Below, piece after piece: positions 1-5,690 of a stretch of 7,633 nt of DNA. Within the stretch, counting starts at the first letter, position 1. Every line of letters starts with the position of its first letter. This DNA is from an uncultured Eubacteriales bacterium (GTDB lineage Bacteria; Bacillota; Clostridia; Lachnospirales; Bianqueaceae), in assembly GCA_902782895.1 (NCBI GenBank), contig CACZPA010000106.1, positions 1 through 7,633 of the forward strand, given 5' to 3'. The notes beneath the pieces were generated by a model. That model did no database searches, was not told where the DNA came from, and saw only the letters and a program-made list of their open reading frames with translations. Both the position numbers and the translations under genes were made by a program.

Positions 1-44
1 TATTTCCCGTCTTTCTCGATATAACAAAGTGTGGTCTGCAGCAT
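1..44 (-). CDS. Nudix hydrolase, N-terminal fragment (cut by window edge)
   Basis: Only the first 14 codons are inside the window, reading MLQTTLCYIEKDGK and then an incomplete Tyr codon. This is the usual opening of the MutT/8-oxo-dGTP-diphosphatase branch of the Nudix family in Firmicutes (first beta strand, TTLCYIEKDGKYL type). The Nudix box itself (GX5EX7REUXEEXGU) would lie beyond the edge and cannot be checked. The start at base 44 is supported by a GAGGG ribosome site about nine bases upstream on the minus strand. The gene lies downstream of the lyxose isomerase gene on the same strand, with a short tandem repeat between them. Family recognition rests on only 14 residues, so it is a reasonable but not certain call. 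Confidence 0.6.
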   Translation of the reverse strand, partial: MLQTTLCYIEKDGK

Positions 45-60
45 TTGTTCTGTCCCTCAT

Positions 61-122
61 CGGTCACATGCCAGCCGTTCATAACCCAATCCGGTCATAA
101 ACCAACCCGGTCATAAACCAAA
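61..122. repeat. 16-bp tandem repeat, three copies plus a degenerate fourth
   Basis: Three head-to-tail 16-bp units occupy 75-90, 91-106 and 107-122. The last two differ only at their final base (unit CCGGTCATAAACCAAC on the plus strand), and the first differs at four positions. A degenerate copy (about 11 of 15 matching) lies at 61-75. The array sits between the lyxose isomerase stop codon and the Nudix ribosome site, so it forms the leader or promoter region of the Nudix gene on the minus strand. Because 16 is not a multiple of 3, it is not a repeated peptide. Each unit carries an ATG on the minus strand, giving tiny frames of 11 and 13 codons that are probably accidental. Confidence 0.8.
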
Positions 123-138
123 CGGGTCCCGTGCCGTT

Positions 139-828
139 TCAGTCGCAGGCCGGCGGATATTCGTTGCAAAGCAGACGGTATGCAGGCTCGTCCTCTTCGA
201 TCTCCGGGAAGCGTCCCATCGGCGGATCAAAGCGGTTGTCCGTATTATCGTCATTGCACTGGCTGACCTCGCCGAGCAGCACCGGACCTGTCCCCGGCTC
301 CACGTCGAAATCATGATACAGTCCGGGCGTTACGGTGATGCTCTCTCCCGGTGTCAGACGGATCTGTGTCCCTGCCGGAACCACATAGGAGCGTCCGTCC
401 GTATGCACCAGGACAGGGCTTTCCTTGTCAACGGATTCGTCGGGCTTGGAGTTATACACGCGGATCAGCACATTGCCGCCGCCGCGGTTGATGATGTCCT
501 CGGTCTTGAACCAATGGAAATGATTCGGCGCGTACTGTCCCTCTTTCAGGTAAAGCAGCTTCTCCGCGTATACCTTGGGGTATTTGTCCGCCATCAGGCG
601 GTTGCCGTTGCGTATTGTGATCAGCGAGAAGCCCAGCTCGTCGAACTTGCCCAGACCATAGTCTGTGATGTCCCAGCCGAGCATGCAGTCGCGGATTTCG
701 TCATATTCATGTCCCTTGCTCTTCCACTCTTCCGGCGTAAAATGGCAGAAGGGCGGCAGATAGCAATGGTATTTCTCGCACATCGCCTCGAGCTCTTTGA
801 GCGCGGCGTTGATCTCTGATCTTTTCAT
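139..828 (-). CDS. D-lyxose ketol-isomerase
   Basis: A 229-residue cupin-fold sugar isomerase of the D-lyxose isomerase family (formerly DUF1498; relatives include B. subtilis YdaE and E. coli O157 Z5688), which interconverts D-lyxose and D-xylulose and often also D-mannose and D-fructose. The Mn-binding set is intact: H103, H105 and E110 in NHFHWFKTE, and H172 in TPGLYHDFD. Length and N-terminus (MKRSEINAAL) fit the family. An upstream in-frame ATG at 861 would add 11 residues, but the start at 828 has a strong GGAGG ribosome site seven to eight bases before it, and the 861 start lies almost on the predicted transcript start. The enzyme is cytoplasmic. No transporter or kinase for the sugar is visible, so the in vivo substrate is open. 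Expression is probably under carbon catabolite repression, given the cre sequence over its promoter. Confidence 0.93.
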   Translation of the reverse strand: MKRSEINAALKELEAMCEKYHCYLPPFCHFTPEEWKSKGHEYDEIRDCMLGWDITDYGLGKFDELGFSLITIRNGNRLMADKYPKVYAEKLLYLKEGQYAPNHFHWFKTEDIINRGGGNVLIRVYNSKPDESVDKESPVLVHTDGRSYVVPAGTQIRLTPGESITVTPGLYHDFDVEPGTGPVLLGEVSQCNDDNTDNRFDPPMGRFPEIEEDEPAYRLLCNEYPPACD

Positions 829-849
829 TCTGAATTCCTCCGGTATTCT

Positions 850-879
850 ATAATATTGCATTTCTTACCCGTCTGTGAA
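850..879 (-). promoter_or_regulatory. Probable sigma-A promoter of the lyxose isomerase gene
   Basis: On the minus strand there is TTCACA (874-879, five of six to consensus), an 18-base spacer, and TATTAT (850-855). Transcription would start near 843, giving a leader of about 15 bases that holds the GGAGG site. This supports the 828 start over the 861 start. Confidence 0.5.
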
Positions 880-889
880 ACCGCTATCA
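876..889. promoter_or_regulatory. Catabolite-responsive element (cre), CcpA operator
   Basis: TGAAACCGCTATCA matches the Firmicute cre consensus TGWAANCGNTNWCA at every specified position, including the central CG and both half-sites. It overlaps the -35 hexamer of the lyxose isomerase promoter, the position expected for CcpA repression by promoter occlusion when preferred sugars are present. The sequence match is direct; binding by CcpA is inferred from the family consensus and from the sugar-catabolic target gene. Confidence 0.65.
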
Positions 890-974
890 CTCTATCACAT
901 TTCCGGAAAAGATGCAAGGTGAATACCGCAAGAAAAAGCATCCATAATCCAGATGTGTCATATCCTCCCCACCA

Positions 975-1003
975 TATGTTTTTTTGCAAAAACATGATAT
1001 AAT
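975..1003 (+). promoter_or_regulatory. Extended -10 promoter of the transglutaminase-like gene
   Basis: A perfect TATAAT at 998-1003 is preceded by TGA at 995-997, forming the extended -10 motif TGnTATAAT. The -35 region 17 bases upstream (TATGTT, 975-980) is poor, as is common for extended -10 promoters. The start codon at 1045 follows, with AAAGGA at 1030-1035 as ribosome site. Confidence 0.6.
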
Positions 1004-1044
1004 CATCTGCAGTAACTGACTACTTTCTGAAAGGATTATAAAAA

Positions 1045-2406
1045 ATGCCATCCCGCGATCTTCGTTCCCGTACTTCTGATCCCCGTATATCCCGTTCCCG
1101 TACTCCCAAAAAGAAGAAGCATCCTTTTCTGATTATTCTTCTGTTGGCAGCCGCCGTCATGCTGATCATCATCAATCGTCGATCTGCTTCCGAAGGAACC
1201 AAGAATTCCTATTTCGCTAAAGATGAGGATCTCACAAAAAGAACAGATGACATCCGCGCGCTTCTGAAAAAGCAGGACGGCTGGACCGTTAAGGACAATA
1301 TCCGGATCATCTATGCCAACTATAAAGATCAGCTGACCGAAGACCCGGAAGCAGGCATCAAAAGAGACCAGCGGGTGCAGAATGAATTTGCCGAGGCTCT
1401 GGCCGCAAAAGAGCCGAGCGTCTGTGTCATCGGTTGGCATTCCAGCATTTTATCGGGTTACTCCAACAGCACTACCCCAGGTTATGATAATGGCAGCTTC
1501 CGTTCGCTTCCCTACAGCAGTTTCTGGCTTAAATCCTATAGATACGGCTCTTCCTATCTACCTTCTGAGGGGACGGGGCTCGGCGTACGTTTTACCCTCT
1601 ATGAATTTGAGTATTATGATATGACTACGCAGGAAATTGCTGACGCCAAAGCGCAGATCGACGCAGAGGCGCAATCAATCCTGTCCTGTGTGCCTTCCGG
1701 AGCAGATCTCTGGCAGAAAGCCCGAATCATTCATGACGAACTGATTGCCCGCCTCTCCTATGATCATGATTTTGAGGATCATTGTCACGACCTTTACGGC
1801 GCGCTTGTCAAGCACAATACCGTCTGCGAAGGTTATGCTTTAGCTTTTCAATACCTGATGGATAAGGCCGGTGAATCCTGCAATGTTATCGTGAATGACT
1901 GGGACAATGCTACAGATTCCAGTCATGCCTGGAATGAGCTGATAGGCGTCTTTGGAGATGACCGATATATTGATGTTACCTGGGACGATATGGATTATGC
2001 TGACGAAAACGGTGTTCCCTATGTCCTGTATGATTATTTCGGAATCACACTCGATGAACTGAACTCTATCGATGCGCACAATGTTGCGCATACGACACAG
2101 GTCAGCTGGGGCACGGAACCCCCGAACAATTTCAATTACTATCGTCATGAAGGATATGAGCTGTCCGAATTTGACGCCAATGCCATCGCCGATGTTTTCC
2201 GAGAGCAGTATGAAAGCGGCGCCAATTGCCTGACTGTTCGTTTTAGCAGCCCGGAAGCCTTTACACAGGCCACCGCTTACCTTTCTGATGGGAATACTCT
2301 CTATCCGCTGCTGTCAAACGTCGGATACAGCGGGAAGCTCTGGTATGTTTTCAACGATATTACCTATACCTGCACATTCGGTCTGGGCGAATATACAGAA
2401 AACTAA
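1045..2406 (+). CDS. Membrane-anchored transglutaminase-like cysteine protein
   Basis: A 453-residue protein with a short, very basic cytoplasmic N-terminus (residues 1-26, ending PKKKKH), one membrane helix at about 27-44, and a long extracytoplasmic part. The transglutaminase-like core lies at about 222-318. Catalytic Cys261 is in VCEGYALAFQYLM, His294 in SHAWNELI, and Asp310 in YIDVTWDD, so the papain-like Cys-His-Asp triad is complete. Residues 50-215 are of no recognised family; a stretch rich in Ser, Tyr and Gly lies at about 133-180. The C-terminal 90 residues resemble the small beta-rich module often trailing such domains in Clostridia. Bacterial members act as proteases or cross-linking enzymes at the cell surface; which applies here is unknown. 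The start is supported by AAAGGA nine bases upstream. There is no terminator before the next gene, so read-through is likely. Confidence 0.88.
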   Translation: MPSRDLRSRTSDPRISRSRTPKKKKHPFLIILLLAAAVMLIIINRRSASEGTKNSYFAKDEDLTKRTDDIRALLKKQDGWTVKDNIRIIYANYKDQLTEDPEAGIKRDQRVQNEFAEALAAKEPSVCVIGWHSSILSGYSNSTTPGYDNGSFRSLPYSSFWLKSYRYGSSYLPSEGTGLGVRFTLYEFEYYDMTTQEIADAKAQIDAEAQSILSCVPSGADLWQKARIIHDELIARLSYDHDFEDHCHDLYGALVKHNTVCEGYALAFQYLMDKAGESCNVIVNDWDNATDSSHAWNELIGVFGDDRYIDVTWDDMDYADENGVPYVLYDYFGITLDELNSIDAHNVAHTTQVSWGTEPPNNFNYYRHEGYELSEFDANAIADVFREQYESGANCLTVRFSSPEAFTQATAYLSDGNTLYPLLSNVGYSGKLWYVFNDITYTCTFGLGEYTEN

Positions 2407-2414
2407 AAATAGTA

Positions 2415-2444
2415 TTTCCTTTATGTACAAAAATGCATTATAAT
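2415..2444 (+). promoter_or_regulatory. Possible promoter before the LURP-one-related gene
   Basis: A perfect TATAAT at 2439-2444 has a weak -35 match (TTTCCT, 2415-2420) 18 bases upstream. It lies in the 73-base gap after the transglutaminase stop codon. The gene could therefore be transcribed both from here and by read-through. Confidence 0.45.
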
Positions 2445-2479
2445 ATCATTATCAATGAATGATTAGGGGGATCATAGCA

Positions 2480-3088
2480 ATGGGAGTCTTTTCTAAAGTC
2501 CATCGTTTCCGCGAAGCCGGAGAGCAGGCGAATGTCAATAATGTCGAACGTTTCGGCGTGCCGGCGCGTTCTCTTTTCACTAGCACTAAGGTGCTGACGC
2601 TGCATCACAGGATCGAGATCATGGACGACCACGAGAACGTCGTATACCGTGCCGAGACCAAATTCCCTTCTCTGCATGACAAAACCGAGATCTATGACGC
2701 AAATGGCCGTCATATCGCGCATATGCAGAGAAAAATCTTTACGCTCCATGAGCGGCATTTCATCACCATGGACAACGGGACAGCCTTTGAGCTTTCCAAT
2801 GAGCTCTTCCATCTGATCAAAGACATCACTAATATCGAAGGACTCGGCTGGCAGCTGCAGGGCAATATTCTGGGCCTCAACTTTGAGCTGTATGATCAGT
2901 TCGGCGGCATCATCGCCGTTATCTCGCAGAAACTCATCTCTCTGCACGATAAATACTGTGTGGACATCTACCGTCCGGAGCATGAAGAGACCGTTATCGC
3001 GATCCTGATCACGCTGCAGCACATGATCGCAGACCGGAACGCCGCCGCGTCAAGCTCTTCCGGCGGATCCTCATCTTCGAGCAACTGA
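2480..3088 (+). CDS. LURP-one-related / YxjI family protein
   Basis: A 202-residue protein of the LURP-one-related family (DUF567; tubby-C-terminal-like fold, a 12-stranded barrel around a central helix), typified in bacteria by B. subtilis YxjI. The closing segment FELYDQFGGIIAVISQKLISLHDKY followed by a hydrophobic helix (IAILITLQHMIA, about 173-184) is characteristic. The element K-x-x-[ST]-L-H occurs four times (residues 37, 61, 85 and 151). The C-terminal dozen residues are a Ser/Gly tail. No signal peptide is seen, so it is probably cytoplasmic or membrane-associated. The molecular role of bacterial members is not established; related tubby-like folds bind phosphoinositides or act as scramblases. 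The start at 2480 is chosen over an in-frame ATG at 2459 because AGGGGG (2465-2470) sits nine bases before it and inside the longer version. Confidence 0.9.
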   Translation: MGVFSKVHRFREAGEQANVNNVERFGVPARSLFTSTKVLTLHHRIEIMDDHENVVYRAETKFPSLHDKTEIYDANGRHIAHMQRKIFTLHERHFITMDNGTAFELSNELFHLIKDITNIEGLGWQLQGNILGLNFELYDQFGGIIAVISQKLISLHDKYCVDIYRPEHEETVIAILITLQHMIADRNAAASSSSGGSSSSSN

Positions 3089-3109
3089 CAACTCTTGAGC
3101 AATCAGCAG

Positions 3110-3147
3110 AAAAGGCAGGCAGTTTCATAGAATTGCCTACCTTTTTT
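3110..3147. terminator. Stem-loop terminator, probably bidirectional
   Basis: Beginning 21 bases after the LURP-one-related stop codon, AAAAGGCAGGCA pairs with TGCCTACCTTTTTT, with a small inner TTC/GAA stem around an ATA loop. The plus-strand RNA has one C-A mismatch and ends in six U. Read on the minus strand the same position becomes a U-G wobble, giving an eight-pair GC-rich stem followed by UUUU. It can therefore also end transcripts of the convergent operon, whose last stop codon is at 3281. The 133 bases between 3148 and 3280 show no other clear feature. Confidence 0.75.
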
Positions 3148-3280
3148 AATATCAGATAGCGGTCGCTGATCGCGGCTTGGATCCATGATGACTGGTTCCA
3201 TGAACAGTTTTCTCCATACAGAACAAATCGCAAAATGAAAACTTTTTCGGTACACGGACTGCGGATTGATGGACTGTGAC

Positions 3281-4222
3281 TTATTTCTTCCTGTAGAACA
3301 GTTTATCCCAGACGATTGCGAGCACAGCAAGCACAGCTCCGAGCACGATTCCGCCGATTCCGATCTTGCGGGAAGACGCGTCCTCCGCCGTAATGGACTC
3401 GAGGAACGCTTCCTTGGCGATGAGGCCGGCCTGGACCTGCTCTGCTTCACTGACCAGATCGTCCTCCTCCAGCACAAGCTGACTGCCGCGCTGCCGGCCG
3501 ATCACGGTCACCGGTTTTGCCCCCTCCAGCGTCTCATAGGAGAAAGTCACATGGACCGATCCGATCTCATTGCCGTCGGACAGCATACCATGGCCGTACT
3601 GATTTTCATCGACCCAGAAATCAAGCCCGCTCTTCTGCACATATTCCCCGCAGGAAGCAAGCAGTTCCTCCGGCGTGAACCCGCGATTCTCCGTCACAAG
3701 ATACTCATAGACATCCGCGGCACTGACCTCGAAGCCACCGATATACAAATCGCCGGAAGCGTGATAAGCTTTCAGATTGACCGCCTGCGGATTCTCATAC
3801 TTAACGCCGGAATTCGTAATGACCGATTCGCGGTCCGCTGTCGCGGGAATCCAGTCCGATACAACATAGCGCTCGTATTCCACCACATCATCAACAGGTG
3901 ACTGCTTATCCTCGCCCTCGTCGACGACGATTTTGCGTTCTTTCTCCACATAGACCAGCTGATAAGGCATCCGAGAATAATAGACCGCGTTCTCCACCTG
4001 CAGACCGGCCTCCTGATCAACGACAACTCCTCCGTCCGCAAGCGCCGGCGTGCCCGCGACCATCACGAGCTTGCCCTCATTCTCCGGCAAAACCTCCGTC
4101 GCCTCGACGAGCTCGTCCGCGACGCTGCCAGACCTCTCCGCCCGGTTCGCGTTCAGAATCGCAATGCTGAAGGCTATGATAGCTAAGCCGCTGATTAATG
4201 CGATAATTCGTCCTTTTGTCAT
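3281..4222 (-). CDS. TMEM43-like (LUMA) family membrane protein
   Basis: A 313-residue protein with membrane helices at both ends (about 5-24 and 286-306, the latter followed by a basic tail FYRKK) and a 260-residue soluble domain between. The domain begins ENEGKLVMVAGTP (47-59), the NEGkLV-x-v-G-x-p opening of the TMEM43/DUF1625 family, and continues with YYSRMPYQLVYVEKER (81-96) and the conserved DW (123-124), also family-like. Human TMEM43 is an inner nuclear-membrane protein; bacterial members have no settled function. Ribosome site GGGAGG lies six to seven bases before the start. It is last in the microcompartment operon, 21 bases after the EutP/PduV gene, which suggests a link to the shell proteins, perhaps at the membrane; that link is inference. 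Confidence 0.8.
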   Translation of the reverse strand: MTKGRIIALISGLAIIAFSIAILNANRAERSGSVADELVEATEVLPENEGKLVMVAGTPALADGGVVVDQEAGLQVENAVYYSRMPYQLVYVEKERKIVVDEGEDKQSPVDDVVEYERYVVSDWIPATADRESVITNSGVKYENPQAVNLKAYHASGDLYIGGFEVSAADVYEYLVTENRGFTPEELLASCGEYVQKSGLDFWVDENQYGHGMLSDGNEIGSVHVTFSYETLEGAKPVTVIGRQRGSQLVLEEDDLVSEAEQVQAGLIAKEAFLESITAEDASSRKIGIGGIVLGAVLAVLAIVWDKLFYRKK

Positions 4223-4243
4223 CTTATGCCTCCCAATTCCGCA

Positions 4244-4738
4244 TCAGGAATCCCATTCACTGATGCCCTGGCGCTGGCGTTCGATCGCCTCATTCATGCT
4301 CATAGGAACAAGATCGTCGTTCAGATACGCAAGCAGCTCGTCGATTCCCGCCCTTGTCTTGTTGTTCACCTCGAAAACGCGATCGCACCCGGCGTTTTCC
4401 ATCCATTGACGGATCATCGGCACGTTCGCGTACGCGGAATCCGTCTTGGTGATAATGCCGATCAAGGGACGGAGAATAAAGGTATGCAAACAGCAGCCGA
4501 AGAGGTTAAAAGGCTCATCGGCCGCCTGTACAAGTCCAACGACATCTGCCTCAAACGAAAAACACGCGAGCCCAACCGAAAAGCGCTTGGACTCGGAGTA
4601 TTCGCCAGGCGTGTCAATGGTGTCATCATTCAGATTGGTGTACTGCGTCTTGACATAGTGGAGCTCTTCGCCGTTCAAGGCCTGGATTAAGGAGGTTTTG
4701 CCGGCCTCGCTCCGCCCCATAAGAAACATTTTTTTCAT
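4244..4738 (-). CDS. EutP/PduV family small P-loop protein
   Basis: A 164-residue Ras-like P-loop protein of the EutP/PduV family, found almost only with microcompartment loci. The Walker A loop is GRSEAGKTS (8-16), the switch-II-like motif is DTPGEY (42-47), and the base-specificity motif is TKTD (97-100). The length is near the family norm, with a slightly longer acidic C-terminal tail ending SEWDS. PduV has been tied to microcompartment positioning in the cell, and Salmonella EutP has been reported to have acetate kinase activity; neither can be assigned here from sequence. No convincing ribosome site precedes the start, so translation is probably coupled to the shell gene ending 21 bases upstream. 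An alternative start at the fourth codon would lose no motif. Confidence 0.9.
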   Translation of the reverse strand: MKKMFLMGRSEAGKTSLIQALNGEELHYVKTQYTNLNDDTIDTPGEYSESKRFSVGLACFSFEADVVGLVQAADEPFNLFGCCLHTFILRPLIGIITKTDSAYANVPMIRQWMENAGCDRVFEVNNKTRAGIDELLAYLNDDLVPMSMNEAIERQRQGISEWDS

Positions 4739-4759
4739 AAGACATGCAAACCCGTAAAG

Positions 4760-5197
4760 TCAGTTTACCGTAACCTCTGCCGTTTCAAAATGCAGCTCAT
4801 CCCGGAAAAAACGGACGACTTCCTGCACCGCGGTCCTTACTTCCGTATGCCCGCCCGTCAATATGAGCGTGCCGCAGAAACGGTCCATGAACCCGATCTG
4901 CACATCGGCGGCTTTCATGGCGCAATCGGCTGCGGCTACAACGGCTTCCCACGGAGTGAAACGGATAAGCCCGATCGCTTCTCCTGTATGATCCTCTCCC
5001 TCATGCGTTCCGATGTGAAGACCGAGGTTCTGATAAATACTTGCGTCGGAAGGATTCAGGACATGCGCCATGCACACTTCCTTGCCCGGGATGCGCACCC
5101 GGGTCATGCGAAGGGTCTGTCCATTGAGCTCCTCGTAATCCTTGTGGAAGATCCTCTCCAGAAGCTCTTCCCTCGTGATCTTTTGCACTGTTGCCAT
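4760..5197 (-). CDS. Permuted BMC shell protein, EutS/PduU type (second copy, extended)
   Basis: A 145-residue bacterial microcompartment shell protein with the circularly permuted BMC fold of EutS/PduU. Diagnostic stretches are GKEVCMAHVL (38-47), EAIGLIRFTPWEA (73-85), ADVQIGFMDRF (97-107) and GTLILTGG (109-116). Family members form hexamers whose N-terminal strands make a small barrel that caps the pore. Compared with its neighbour it has about 20 extra N-terminal residues able to form an amphipathic helix (I7, L12, L13, I16, F17, Y21, L24) and a longer His/acid-rich loop around 61-72 (HIGTHEGEDHTG). No good ribosome site is seen 15 bases downstream of the first copy, so translation is probably coupled. 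The helix could recruit cargo or a partner, but that is inferred from its pattern only. Confidence 0.9.
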   Translation of the reverse strand: MATVQKITREELLERIFHKDYEELNGQTLRMTRVRIPGKEVCMAHVLNPSDASIYQNLGLHIGTHEGEDHTGEAIGLIRFTPWEAVVAAADCAMKAADVQIGFMDRFCGTLILTGGHTEVRTAVQEVVRFFRDELHFETAEVTVN

Positions 5198-5212
5198 AAT
5201 CCGGAAGAATGG

Positions 5213-5575
5213 TTATTTTCTCGTCAGACGGCAGACGACATAGCCCATCTCCGATTTGAAAAAATCGAGAATCTCGATCATGGCGGATTCCACATCCGCG
5301 AGCTCGCCGGTTATGATCAGCGTGCCTGTAAAACGGTCCGCAAAACCCAGATAGACATTGCCGCTCTTCACCGCAATATCCGAGGCGATGACGGCCGACT
5401 CCGGCGGCGTCATATTCATGATGCCGATGGCGGAAGTCCCATAATCGATCTGCGGGTTCAGACCCAGCTTCTGATAAATAACCGGAGCGGGACTGCCCAT
5501 AATATGCGCAAACGTGATCTCTTTACCGCAGACAGTCTCCTGAACGATCCTGATCTGCTCACTGTTATTCGGCAT
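5213..5575 (-). CDS. Permuted BMC shell protein, EutS/PduU type (first copy)
   Basis: A 120-residue shell protein at the normal EutS/PduU length. Family-typical segments are CGKEITFAHIMGSP (16-29), SAIGIMNMTPPESAVIASD (48-66), NVYLGFADRF (73-82) and GTLIITGELADVE (84-96). It is clearly paralogous to the next gene in the operon but well diverged, so this is an old duplication. It is the promoter-proximal gene, with a strong GGAGG site seven bases before ATG. Such proteins are minor, specialised shell components in Eut and Pdu compartments and normally accompany ordinary BMC-H, BMC-T and BMC-P proteins, none of which is in this window. Shell members encoded elsewhere in the genome are therefore expected. 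Confidence 0.92.
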   Translation of the reverse strand: MPNNSEQIRIVQETVCGKEITFAHIMGSPAPVIYQKLGLNPQIDYGTSAIGIMNMTPPESAVIASDIAVKSGNVYLGFADRFTGTLIITGELADVESAMIEILDFFKSEMGYVVCRLTRK

Positions 5576-5608
5576 GGATTACCTCCGTGATAATCAATTT
5601 CCACTGTC

Positions 5609-5637
5609 ATTTTAGCATATGCTGCTGAAAAAGACAA
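5609..5637 (-). promoter_or_regulatory. Promoter of the microcompartment operon
   Basis: On the minus strand: TTGTCT (5632-5637), a 17-base spacer, then TAAAAT (5609-5614) preceded by TGC, giving an extended -10. Transcription would start near 5602, with GGAGG and the first shell gene about 20 bases on. A 10-bp perfect palindrome, AGCATATGCT (5614-5623), abuts the -10 and could be an operator. This is the only strong promoter seen for the four genes down to 3281. Confidence 0.7.
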
Positions 5638-5690
5638 GACAACGCCCCGTGATTCTGCTTTCACGCATCATCATTTCGGATTCACAAGTA

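Noticed and set aside
1..82. Minus-strand frame from an ATG at 82 (MNGWHVTDEGQNK...) overlapping the Nudix start out of frame
   Set aside because: It has no ribosome site and starts inside the tandem repeat. The overlapping Nudix frame has both a GAGGG site and a family-typical opening.
313..819. Plus-strand frame of 168 codons opposite the lyxose isomerase gene
   Set aside because: Antisense shadow of a well-supported enzyme gene, with no ribosome site and no recognisable protein features.
829..861. Eleven-residue upstream extension of the lyxose isomerase
   Set aside because: The ATG at 861 has no ribosome site and overlaps the predicted -10/start region, while the ATG at 828 has GGAGG at good spacing and gives the usual family N-terminus.
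984..1003. TTGCAA (984-989) as -35 for the TATAAT at 998
   Set aside because: The spacing is only eight bases, far too short; the TGn extended -10 explains the promoter better.
2438..3022. Minus-strand frame of 194 codons opposite the LURP-one-related gene
   Set aside because: Antisense shadow; the plus-strand protein has clear family motifs and a strong ribosome site.
3266..3901. Plus-strand frame of 211 codons opposite the TMEM43-like gene
   Set aside because: The opposite strand has family motifs, two membrane helices and a good ribosome site; this frame has none.
4790..5590. Long plus-strand frame of 266 codons antisense to both shell genes
   Set aside because: It is longer than either shell gene but lies fully antisense to two clear EutS/PduU homologs. 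It has no ribosome site and no family-like sequence, and is a product of codon bias on the other strand.
5640..5672. Hairpin CGTGA/TCACG after the lipoprotein stop codon as a terminator
   Set aside because: Only five base pairs with an eight-base loop, and no U-run directly follows; the later T-rich stretch is part of the next promoter.
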